A stretch of 64,000 nt of DNA. Origin: Leishmania mexicana MHOM/GT/2001/U1103. Its lineage: Eukaryota > Euglenozoa > Kinetoplastea > Trypanosomatida > Trypanosomatidae. This document shows, one piece after another, positions 9,912-19,379 of this stretch (within the stretch, counting starts at the first letter, position 1; the number at the start of each line of letters is the position of its first letter). The notes under the pieces were generated by a model. It searched no databases. It had not been told where the DNA came from and was given only the letters and a program-made list of their open reading frames with translations. The stretch is from contig NC_018337.1 in the NCBI RefSeq assembly GCF_000234665.1, positions 62,001-126,000 on the forward strand. The letters run 5' to 3'. The position numbers and the translations under genes are program-made.

Positions 9912-12413
9912 TGGCCTCCTACCCCGTCTTCGGGCGCTGTGGAGAGTCAAGCGAGAGAGGGAAAGAGAGCATTGTTGCCTAGTGCTCCACTGTCGAGGTA
10001 GAGACGATGCGGAGTTTCGCTGCCCCCCCCTCCTCCCACGCTAAGCAACCATCGTCCATACCTGCCAGACACACGCACACGCGCGGGGACACATTCCTGT
10101 GCTGACCCCTTTTCTCTTTCTTTCTCCCTCCCGCGCCCCTCGCTCTCACAAACTTATTCCTTGCACGACATCTAATGTTGGTGTGTAGTGCCGTTCACGG
10201 TGAAGACGACAGCATCGTCTTGGTCGGGGCTGCCGCTTGTCCTCCTCGTCGGTCTTCTCGCTCTCCTTCGTGTGTTTTTTGTTCTGCATTCTTTCCTGTC
10301 TCTGACGCGTCTGCGTGGCAATCGTGGTTTGTGTGTCCGGTGCCTCACCTCCCCCGCTACCTCTCATGTTGCCTCAGAACCTCCTCTCGCCCTTGCGTCT
10401 CACCTTCTTGCAGATGAGGAGTCGCCACGCGGTGCCGCTGAAGCATAAGCGAAACAACGCGGCATCGCGCAGACCACATCCTCTACCCTGCCGTTGGGTA
10501 GCGGTCACTCGAGTGAGTGTCCGGGCTACGGCAGTTTGTTGATTGGTGGTGGGGTGTGCGGCAGTGTGCGTGGCTGAAAGGAACATAGACGCTTTCTGCG
10601 GCCCCCGAAAAAAAATCTGAAAAGGCCGCGAGTTTGTGATCGCACGCGCACACAGAGGAGTCGGCTGTCGTCTCGCTTGACAGCACCATGAGTCTGCTCC
10701 GCTTTGGGTTGTCTTATCCGCGCTGTTGTGTGAATTCGTTAGCGGGATGGGGGACTGTACGGGTGATCATGCGTGTCTCTCGGACGGCCCTCTCATTCCG
10801 CGGATGGCCTCCTCCCCTCTCCCTCCCTCTTCTGTGGCTGTGTTTCTTCTCTGTCTGTATTTCTGGGAACTGTCCTCCCCTTCCACCACCCCCCCCATAC
10901 GTGTCTGCTTGCCTACCTTGGTGTTGAACTCGTTCTTTAACCATGTGCCCCGCAGTGGAGGAGTTTCATGAGCCTCTACGCCTTGTGTCCCTCCTCATGG
11001 TCAGGCGTCTCGCTCGGTTGCCGTTTATCCTTTCTCCGTATCGATGCAAGTGAGTGTCTATCTAGATGGGTAGCCGCGCCGCGAACCCTGTCGGGCTCTT
11101 CTGTGCGGCGGCGCACTTCGTCACCGCCGCCTGAGGCCAAAAATGTATGTTTACTCTGTGATGAGGCGTGTCTGCGCCCTCCCCCATCCTCTCTTGTTCT
11201 CTGTTTTGGTTGTGCTTCGCTTCTGTGTGTTGTTGCTGTAGAGCTATTGCTGATGCTGCTCTTCTCGCTCCAACTGGAGAGGGTGGGAAGCTGCGTGAGA
11301 AGGAGTGTGGAAGGCAGCGGTGTGTGTTGTTGGGGGGTGATGTAGACGTGCGTGACAATGGCCGCGGTGAGGGCACAGGCCAGACGGTAGGGGTGGGGCT
11401 GGGGAGTGGGGGCTGCGCCGCAGCGCCGGCCCAAAATTCGCGGCGCATGTGCAGCAGGATTGCCTCCTCCTTGAAACTGGATGAAGTGATGTATGCATAT
11501 TGCTGTAGCTGTGAAGGCTTCCACTCTCACAATTAACGACGCTACCCTCTCTCTGTGGCGCTGTCGAGGTGCCTCCGCCTCACCCCTCACCCCCCCCCCA
11601 AGAAGCGATGGGTCCGTCACTGGTACAGCAATTTGGGTGACGTTGTGTCCTGACCTTGCCTCTCTGTTTCGTCGCGCGTGCCCTCACCTTCCCTCCCTCC
11701 CTCTGTAGCAGTCGTGAATGCACTGAGAGCCGCTCTTCTCTCGTCGTTGTTTTTATCTTTGTCTAGTTATCAAAGCTCTACCTCTCGCACGCGTGCACCG
11801 GTGTACGCGCTCTGCGCACGTGGTGAAGAGTGCCCCCAACGCCGCGCCACCTCTTCTTCCCTTGGTGCCACACTCCACGCCAACGCGCGCTCAGTTGGTA
11901 GGGATAGGCAAAGGGAAGTCGTAATGCCATCTCGGCACAAACGGCGCGCATGTCGATATCGGGAATCTTCGGGTGCTTGCATTGGACGCTGTCCGTGGCC
12001 GTTTGTGTTTGGCGCGACTCTTTCCGCTTCTCTCTCCATTCTCCAGGCTTCTCAACCCACGTGCCATCACCGCCGTGTCTTTGCGCGACTCGCCCCCCCC
12101 CCTCCCCGTCTCCCACAAGCCGGTGCAACTGTTGTCGGTCTCACCGTTTCTCGCAGGTGCGCAAACAACCTCTAAACTCTGGCCTTCGTCAAAAAAAAAT
12201 CATATCCTCGCCAAAGGCAGTGCATTGCACGCGTTACTTCCTGCTTCGCTGAGGACGTCTCCTCCCCTGTTGACTCCCCCTCTCTCCTATCTGTCACCTT
12301 CCCACGCGCAACCGCCGCCCACTTCGCCTCCCCCCTCCTCCGAGCCTCACACGCCTGCACATTTTGGTGCAGCCTGTCTCTGACATTGACGTTCGGCGTA
12401 TCCCTTGGCAAAC
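9912..12413. other. Intergenic region, no gene seen
   Basis: About 2.5 kb of CT/GT-rich sequence without a protein-like frame; open frames are low complexity. A strong pyrimidine tract at about 12250-12340 leads into the p23 gene. An A8 run (10608-10615) and C runs near 11591-11600 and 12092-12101 are present. Confidence 0.55.
12371..12372 (+). promoter_or_regulatory. Predicted spliced-leader acceptor AG for p23
   Basis: GGTGCAG lies downstream of a long pyrimidine tract (about 12250-12340). It would give a leader of about 41 nt with no ATG before the p23 start at 12414. Prediction only. Confidence 0.4.
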
Positions 12414-13043
12414 ATGTCCACCAGCAGCCCATTGGCGCCCCCTATCAGCTGGGCACAGCGCCCCGAGTACGTCCTCATCACGATCCCGCTGCAGGACACC
12501 ACGAGTGTTTGTGTGGAGATCAAAGATGAGGGTAAGGAGCTACGCTTCGCCTGCAGCTCGCCCGAGCACAAGCAGTACGCGTGCACAATCCACTTCTACG
12601 GTGCGATATCCTCCGAGGAGAGTCAGCACGTGGTGCGGCCGCGTCAGATCGAGCTGAAGCTGCGGAAGAAGTTCTCCAAGTCACTTGAAGACGCCAACGA
12701 CGACGAGGTGGAGTGGCCGCGGCTGACCAAGGAAAAGGTCAAGTACCCCAACATCACCATCGACTGGTCTAAGTGGAAAGACGAGAACGACGACGAATGC
12801 GCTGCAGATGACTTGGGGGACTTCGGCCTCAGCGGCGGCGACGCAATGGACGGGCAGTACTCGGAGATGCTCAGTCAGCTGATGCAGGCACAGGGTCAGA
12901 GGGACGCAGAGGAGTCGGCAGGCCTTCCGACCGGCACCATTCCTGCATTTGGCTCCGCGCGAGGGCAGGAGGCCACTCACGGCACATCTGCGGGAGCCGG
13001 AGATGACGACGGCGACATGCCGCCGCTAGAGGAGGACACGTGA
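12414..13043 (+). CDS. Hsp90 co-chaperone p23 (CS-domain protein)
   Basis: This 209-aa protein starts MSTSSPLAPP. Residues about 10-115 form a CS domain: WAQRPEYVLITIPLQD near the start, then IELKLRKK, then WPRLTKEKVKYPNITIDW at about 101, the conserved p23 signature next to the CS fold that contacts ATP-bound Hsp90. The remainder is flexible and acidic and ends in DDDGDMPPLEEDT, like the acidic tail of p23 proteins. It should be a cytosolic co-chaperone stabilising the closed Hsp90 dimer. Trypanosomatids are known to have two p23 paralogues; which one this is cannot be decided here. The frame is open three codons upstream only through a TTG, so the ATG at 12414 is chosen. Confidence 0.92.
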   Translation: MSTSSPLAPPISWAQRPEYVLITIPLQDTTSVCVEIKDEGKELRFACSSPEHKQYACTIHFYGAISSEESQHVVRPRQIELKLRKKFSKSLEDANDDEVEWPRLTKEKVKYPNITIDWSKWKDENDDECAADDLGDFGLSGGDAMDGQYSEMLSQLMQAQGQRDAEESAGLPTGTIPAFGSARGQEATHGTSAGAGDDDGDMPPLEEDT

Positions 13044-13825
13044 AGAGGGGCGGACAGCCTTCTCTATGGACCTGTGGCAGCTCTCTGCCGCTGCAGCGAC
13101 GCCACCTCATATCGGGTCGTTTCTCGCTACTTCCCCCCCCCCCTCCGCCCTCCTTTCACGTGCACGTGTAGTGGTGTGGGTAGCAGCGCAGATTGCGCGA
13201 GGTGCACAGCTTGTAAGAAGAAAGGCATGTTCCTTTGATGCGTCGTCACCCCTATTACCACCCGATCCCGCCCACGCACGCAAAAGGGGTGAAGCGGTGC
13301 GCAAAGGAAGGCCTGCAGCTCTCACGAGTCACGTTTTGCACAGGACTCGTTGCGAAAAGGCAAGCTGAGAGCGTCTTGACTGTGCCACCGCCGCCACCAC
13401 CACCGGCTGGAGCGCGTGGCCCAGTTCTGCGCCCACCCCCGCTCCCCCAGCGTGACCATCACAGGGATAAGGATGCACCGACACACGCACAATATATATA
13501 TGTGTATGTGTTGATACAGTTCGCGTCTTAGGGTTTTCGCTCTTCCGCTTTTGTGGCGTGCGGCGTCTCATCGAGTGCGAGTCGACTCCTCTCTCATTGG
13601 CCGCTCTGCTGCCGGTGTGCTCTCACCTTACCTTTTCCGTCCACTCCCCTTGACTCCCTGCCGTCCTTCTCCCTCGCCTCCTACATACATACATGCGTAT
13701 GCGAATAACCCTTGTACGCTTGGCTTCACTCTTCGTTGTTCGGCTTTGACAGCAACGCGGAGGGCGCGATCTCATCACGACGTGCGGGCAGGGGTCTCGA
13801 GGTCGCCTCCATACTCGAAGCGATC
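13044..13825. other. Intergenic region, no gene seen
   Basis: No protein-like frame. There is a pyrimidine tract at about 13620-13682 and several possible AG acceptors before the p24 gene (for example 13751-13752). A short AT/GT run lies at 13492-13509. Confidence 0.55.
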
Positions 13826-14884
13826 ATGTGGTGCACAAGTACACAGCGCCTGGCGCTCCTCGCGAGCCTCCTGTGGTTTGTGTCAGGTGTGCAGGCAGCC
13901 ATCTCCTTCAACCTCAACAGCGTCGATTATCCTGTGTATGCTAACGAGAAGATGTCGATGAAGGAGTATGCGGTTCTCCCAAGAGGCGGCAACGCATGCT
14001 TGCTGTTGTCACTGGACAACGGACTGGGCGGTGTCGTGCGCTTTGCCTACTCGTCAAACGTGTCGAACGTGCACTGGCGCTCCGATGTGCTTGTGTCGAC
14101 CCACAAGCCGAGTGTCTCGCATCCATCCGTAGCGATTCTGGACAAGGTCGACGCTGTCATCCAAACAAGGCTCTACAGCGTGGAGGAGCTGGAGAAACTG
14201 AGCAGGGCGGGTGAGGTGGTGCGTCGCGGCACCGAACGCCAGGGCACTACAAATGCCAGCGCGGAGGCGGTGCAGCAGTCTTGGAGCACCGCGGTGAGCA
14301 TTCGGCCGGCGCAGGACGGCACCGGCCCTGCAGCAAAGTTCATTGATGGCAACTATGCCGTCTGCTTCCACCTCATTCGCTCCAAGGCGGCAGCACAAAA
14401 GCCGTCGTCGATGCAGTACGAAGAGGTGAAGGTCCAACTTTTCGAGGTAGCCTCCACGCGCCACTCCACCTCCACGTACATTGCGAGGGTTAATGACGCC
14501 GCCGCGAAGTCGCAGAATGGTGATGGGGCGGCGGGGGGTTCCATGGCAGAGGTGGACGGTGAGTATGCACAGATGATCCGGTCCCTCTTCCGTGCGAGCA
14601 GCACCGCCGACCTGCGCAAACTTCTTGACACGGAAGAGCCAGTGTCATCAGAGGAAGTGGCGAGTCGGCTAGCAGAAATCAGGGCCCTGCAGAAACAGCT
14701 TTTCGGACTCTATAACAACTTCGAGCACCTGGAGAGTCGCTTCCAGCGCATGCGTGCCACCGCCGAGACAACGTTCAGCCGAATTTGGGTTTCCATGCTC
14801 GTCATCCTGGCGGTCATGGGCGGCACGGTTTGGTTCACCTTCCACTACACAAAGGGCATCATGATAAAGAAGAAATTGATCTAG
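13826..14884 (+). CDS. p24/emp24-type GOLD-domain cargo receptor with dilysine tail
   Basis: This 352-aa type I membrane protein begins with a signal peptide of about 24 residues (MWCTSTQRLALLASLLWF...). The lumenal part starts AISFNLNSVDYPVY. A GOLD domain is indicated by Cys58 (GNACLLLSLDNG) and Cys180 (DGNYAVCFHLI), which match the two conserved p24 cysteines. A membrane-proximal coiled coil (LRALQKQLFGLYNNFEHLE) precedes a single transmembrane segment at about 328-345. The cytosolic tail ends KKKLI, giving lysines at -4 and -3, a COPI-binding retrieval signal. It should cycle between ER and Golgi as a coat adaptor or cargo receptor. It is larger than usual p24 proteins (about 200-220 aa) because of an insertion between the two cysteines. 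The frame extends upstream without an ATG, and the start at 13826 places the signal peptide at the N terminus. Confidence 0.87.
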   Translation: MWCTSTQRLALLASLLWFVSGVQAAISFNLNSVDYPVYANEKMSMKEYAVLPRGGNACLLLSLDNGLGGVVRFAYSSNVSNVHWRSDVLVSTHKPSVSHPSVAILDKVDAVIQTRLYSVEELEKLSRAGEVVRRGTERQGTTNASAEAVQQSWSTAVSIRPAQDGTGPAAKFIDGNYAVCFHLIRSKAAAQKPSSMQYEEVKVQLFEVASTRHSTSTYIARVNDAAAKSQNGDGAAGGSMAEVDGEYAQMIRSLFRASSTADLRKLLDTEEPVSSEEVASRLAEIRALQKQLFGLYNNFEHLESRFQRMRATAETTFSRIWVSMLVILAVMGGTVWFTFHYTKGIMIKKKLI

Positions 14885-16025
14885 GCGGCGGAGGTACCGG
14901 TGATGGCGCAACCCCACCGCCTTCCCCCTTTCCCCTTTTGGCCTCCGTGTTGCTGAGTGCGTATGTGCGGGTGCATGTTGGTGCACATGCGCAGGGGATG
15001 GGTGAGTCATGTCGAAAGAGAGACGAAGATGGGGGCTGGAGAGAAGCAGACCCAGATCGTTACTCGGACACACGTGGGCGCCACCGTCCTCCTCCGCATC
15101 TTTGATTCCTCTTTCTCGCTGCTCTGCGACACACGCACCTCGGCTTTCTCGGCTTTCGTTTCGTTCGGAAAGCGTACGTGTCTGTGTGTGTGTGTGTGTG
15201 CGTGTGCCGGCGTGTATATCGAAGCCAGAGCAGCTCACGTCGACGGCGCTTCGCGCTTGTCTTAAAATAAAAACAGCCCTAGAGGGAGGGAGAGGACCAC
15301 GCACACCCGGCCGCTCTCGCTCGTGGGAGGGCTTGTATGGGGTGTGCTTCACGCGTGTCGCTTCGATCTGCGTGCCTGTTTTCTTGCACATCTTTCTGTG
15401 CAGGCATGTGTCTATGCTCGTCTGGAGATATGTGTGTGTGTGTGTGTGTATGTGTATACGTTGACTTTGGAACTCCTGTTACTCGGACATGAGCGTGCAT
15501 GTTGAGCCCAGGAGTGTCGGTGCCACTGCAGTGGTCATGCACTCTCATGGGCATCAGTGGCTCCCTTCTCCCTCCTCCCTCTCTACATACTTCCCACCCT
15601 TACTTTCCCAGATTGCACGTTCGTGGAGAGTTGGTCGCAGGTTGCGCAGCGGCTACGACGGCGCTTGATCACACCCGGTGCCCATGTGTGCGCGCCCATG
15701 CTTTTTATGGATCTCACACTCATCTTCTCCCTGTGTGTCGTCTTCCTCTCTTCCGATTATTTTGGGGTGGCCCGAATCAATCTCTGGCACCCTTCCCCTC
15801 ACCCTCCCACTTCCGCCTGCCCGTCTGTCTCCAACCCCTGGCTGCGCATCGACGAGTCAATTTGCGTGCGCGGTTGCGTATATTTCAAAAGTCAAGCAAG
15901 CATCTTAGCCAGTCGCGGGTGTCGCAGCTTTTCGATCCATCTACTCCCACAGCAGCACTGTTTCGAGAAATCGAGCACTCTGTCGTCCTGCGTCCACTAT
16001 AGCCGCCTCGTTCAGCGCTGATAAC
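14885..16025. other. Intergenic region, no gene seen
   Basis: About 1.1 kb with (TG)n runs at about 15182-15200 and 15430-15450 and pyrimidine tracts at about 15560-15610 and 15785-15840 ahead of IFT81. No protein-like frame. Confidence 0.55.
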
Positions 16026-18185
16026 ATGTCCGCCTCGTCCCCACCACCGCAGGGCGGCGCTGCCACCTCCACCGTCGCGGCGCCGCTGGAGGACGCGTCG
16101 CAGCTGTCAGCTGATGACCTCCTGCAACAAATCGTCGAGCTGGTGAACAAGGAGCTGGATCGACACTACTCCCTTGTCGAATTCGACTCCCTCGGCCGCA
16201 TTGAGCTGCTGCAGGTGGTGAACGACATCTTTGCGAAGCTACAGCCCAGCATGAAGATGGACATGCAAGCGAAGCCGCTCGAGGAGGCCATGCCGCGCAT
16301 GCTGGAATTCCTCTTGAAGATTCTTGGCTACCGCGTGCCAGCTTTTGTCCAAGGAAGTTTCCCCCAGAGCTTCGCGGACGCGGAGCCCCTCGTGGTCTAC
16401 CCAACCATGTACTGGATCCTCACGCACATGGAGCTGAACGAGAAGCGCGTCTATCTCGCTCGCTTTCTGCAGCCGCTGGACATCCCGGACGACATTCGTG
16501 CCCAGGACGAGGATGTGCGCACCCTCTTCATGCAGTATCAGGCGCTGCGTGGCGCCTTCATTCAGACCCATCAGAGAGTCGAAAAGCTCCGCTCCGCCTT
16601 TGCAGATCCAGTGGAGACACGCCGCAAGGTCGTCGTCTTGGAGGTCGAGCGAGACCGCCTACAGGGGTACGTTGAAGCCGCTCTCAAGAAGTTGGCGGCC
16701 GTGCCGGAGAAGGAGATGCTGCTGGCAGCCAGCAAGTCCCTCCGCGTGGCGCGTGAAGAGAGCATCAAGCTGGCCGAGCGAGAGGTAGAACAGCAGCAGG
16801 CCAAGGTGTCTTCCGAGGCACGCCGCACGGAAATCAACACCCGTCTGCAGAACCTCCGCCGCGACGCAGCGGACGGTCGCGTCGAGATGATGATCCGGCG
16901 CATAAAGGATGAGATGGGGACAAATCGGATGAAGCTGCAGGACCAGCTGCCGCAGGAGCTTGAGTCTGTCAAGAACGAGAACGCCGAGCTCCAGAAGCTC
17001 GTCTCGGAGCCCCTGGACATGGCCGCACTCACCGCAAGAGATCGCAAGCTGGACGACGAGCTGAAGGCGCTGCACGCGAAAATCGCACAGCGGCAGCAGC
17101 CCGGCGCTGACGGGGCCTCTATCCTGCGCTTTCGAGACCAGGTGCAGCGCGTCATGGCGCGCAAGCAGGAGGTGCTGAACGAGCTCAGCTCGCTGCAGGC
17201 CGACAACAACAAAGCCCTCAACGACATCCGAGAACGTCAGCTACGCATTACGCAGCTGCAGTCCGCCACAAACATGCTACGGAGCGATGACTTCCGCGAC
17301 TTCTCAAACCAGGTACGCGCGAAGAAGGCGGCAACGGAGGGTATGCGCACCCGCCTCGCGGAGCTGCGCACGGAGTGGGGCACGCTGACCTTCACCGAGG
17401 CGACGCTTCAGGAGCAGTACAACGCCCTGGACGCTGCCATTGGCGATCTGGAGAGCAAGCTAGGGCTGCAGGGGTACAGCCGTACGGTAGAGGCTCTTTC
17501 CAAGTTGGCGCACGAGAAGGACGCCATAGAGGAGGTAAAGGGCAAAACGCTCGAGGAGCTGTCGCGCGTCGTGCAAGAGTTCACGCTCGCCATTCGTGAG
17601 GGTCGCACTCGCCTTGCACCGCTCATCAACGAGCTGCGCGCTGTTCGGCAGACGGCGGCGGAGGTTGACCAAGAATGGTCGGCGAAGAAGTCTCAGTACG
17701 AGTACCAGGAGAGCCTCTTGACTGAGGACATCCAGAAGATCGACGAGGACGTCACGCGCCTCAAGGAGGAGACGACGATGAGTGAGTCCCTCTACCACCG
17801 CGTTCGCACCCAGGGCCTCCTCCTCGCTGCACAGGCGAAGCGAGCAGAGGAGGAGCAGACGTTCCGGACTGACAGCAACGCCTCACTAGACCCGCAGCAC
17901 AAGACATACGGTGACTACCTCGCCGAAGTGACACGCACGCTGGAGGCGTGGACGAAGGAGATGCAAGGCAAGCGGCGCGACCTGGAGGAAACGCACGACA
18001 CCAGCGTGCGGCAGGTGGAGTGGTTCAACGCGCTCCGCACGATTCTTCAGGCCAAGCTGAAGAGCATCCAGGCAGAGGGGCCGTCTACAGGCGCGAGGAC
18101 TCGCAACAACACCATCGATGACGACATTCAGCAAGTCATGGGGCGTGCCGGTGGGACGAACATGCTTGTGCTGAACAGCAACTAA
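16026..18185 (+). CDS. IFT81: Intraflagellar transport protein IFT81
   Basis: This 719-aa protein matches the whole length and order of IFT81. The N-terminal calponin-homology-like module (about residues 25-150) contains YSLVEFDSLGRIELLQVV, LVVYPTMYWILTHM and KRVYLARFLQPLDIP. The rest is coiled coil with recognisable IFT81 blocks such as LVSEPLDMAAL, GYSRTVEALSKL and GKTLEELSRVVQEFT. IFT81 belongs to the IFT-B core; its N-terminal module with IFT74 binds tubulin and carries it into the growing flagellum. The protein should act in the flagellum and at its base. The ATG at 16026 follows closely on an in-frame stop (TAA at 16023) in the leader. Next downstream is another very long coiled-coil protein. 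Confidence 0.95.
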   Translation: MSASSPPPQGGAATSTVAAPLEDASQLSADDLLQQIVELVNKELDRHYSLVEFDSLGRIELLQVVNDIFAKLQPSMKMDMQAKPLEEAMPRMLEFLLKILGYRVPAFVQGSFPQSFADAEPLVVYPTMYWILTHMELNEKRVYLARFLQPLDIPDDIRAQDEDVRTLFMQYQALRGAFIQTHQRVEKLRSAFADPVETRRKVVVLEVERDRLQGYVEAALKKLAAVPEKEMLLAASKSLRVAREESIKLAEREVEQQQAKVSSEARRTEINTRLQNLRRDAADGRVEMMIRRIKDEMGTNRMKLQDQLPQELESVKNENAELQKLVSEPLDMAALTARDRKLDDELKALHAKIAQRQQPGADGASILRFRDQVQRVMARKQEVLNELSSLQADNNKALNDIRERQLRITQLQSATNMLRSDDFRDFSNQVRAKKAATEGMRTRLAELRTEWGTLTFTEATLQEQYNALDAAIGDLESKLGLQGYSRTVEALSKLAHEKDAIEEVKGKTLEELSRVVQEFTLAIREGRTRLAPLINELRAVRQTAAEVDQEWSAKKSQYEYQESLLTEDIQKIDEDVTRLKEETTMSESLYHRVRTQGLLLAAQAKRAEEEQTFRTDSNASLDPQHKTYGDYLAEVTRTLEAWTKEMQGKRRDLEETHDTSVRQVEWFNALRTILQAKLKSIQAEGPSTGARTRNNTIDDDIQQVMGRAGGTNMLVLNSN

Positions 18186-19379
18186 GCCGATGGCAGCGCT
18201 CCTGCCCCCCCCCGATGACCGTCACCCCGCTGCTCAGGGAGGTTGATTAGATGTACACTATACAGAAAAAAGGAAACGATGCGCACGCGCGCTCCTGGGG
18301 TGGGGTGTGACCCGTCTTGCAGGCAAGCTAGCAAAAGGCCGCGCCGACAGGATGGCACCTCAGTGTCGGATGGTGGTGTGTGGATAGCAAAAGGCGTACA
18401 CGGGCATGCACTGTAAACGCCGCGAGTGGTGTGTATTACGCGGGTGTGTGTGCCTGGTCGTGCGTACGTGCGCCCACGATGAACAGAGCCCATGCCCCTG
18501 CACTTGATGGCCGTGACTTCGGCTCTGCGTTGCTGCCCAGGGCGGCTGGGTGAACCCCCACATGGAGGCGGACGTGTGCGCGTGTGTTGCGGTGTGCCTT
18601 CTTTTTTTCGTTTCGTGCCTCCCTCCCCCTCCCCTCTCCCTCGCTCTCCTGTTTTGTGCTGCCGACCTTGTTGTTGTGCTCATGCTTCTGCCATCCCTGT
18701 ACGGGTAGGACATGGACGCCTCGCGCCCAGCGCGTTGAAGAGAGGGACGATCGTGTGCGGCGGGGTGTTGGAGCGGCGCCATCGGACGTGGGGCGGGCGA
18801 TGAGGAAGATGAGAAAAGGTTTAGGACGATGGTGTCGCGTCGCGTCTTCGGTGCCGCGCTTGGTGGATCACGCGCCGTATCCTACCGAGCCCCGACGCGG
18901 TTGTGCAACTCGGTAGCTCAGCGAAATGCACTCACGTCTTGCTCTTTACCTTCACCATCCTCGCCCCTGGCCTTCCCTTCTTGCGCTTCTCACCACTCCT
19001 CTCCTTCCCTTGTCCGCACACCGTCTTCGGCTCCGTCGTCTCCGGGCCTGCCGTATGTGCCTCTGGACGAGTAAGATCGTGGACAGCACTGGCGTGGCGT
19101 GTCTTTAGCACCGTCGCTCATCCCCCTCCCCCACATCTGCCCGCCAGGGAAGCCAGCGTGTTTCCTCTGCTCGTCCTCTTCGCCACCTGGTGCCCTTTCT
19201 CTCTCCCCTCCTCCCTCTTGCCGCTTTCTCTCCCTTCTTTGGTGTGCTGCTGCGCACCCGCGACACAGCTGGCATGCATGCTGCCAGACAGCAGCGTTGC
19301 CACCGGTGCTGCCTCCACGGGCGTGGCTAGACTGCGCTCCCTTTAGCCTCGAAAGGTGCCCAGCGCCGCGCTGGATCAA
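18186..19379. other. Intergenic region, no gene seen
   Basis: About 1.2 kb, with pyrimidine tracts at about 18613-18650, 18944-19030 and 19120-19245. A TAGCTCAG string near 18914 resembles a tRNA A box but has no partner B box. The AG at 19346-19347 (CTCCCTTTAG) is a plausible acceptor for the next gene. Confidence 0.55.

Noticed and set aside
18880..18930. tRNA-like string with GGTAGCTCAG
   Set aside because: It resembles an A box only; no B box (GGTTCGANTCC-like) and no acceptor or anticodon stem could be found on either side.
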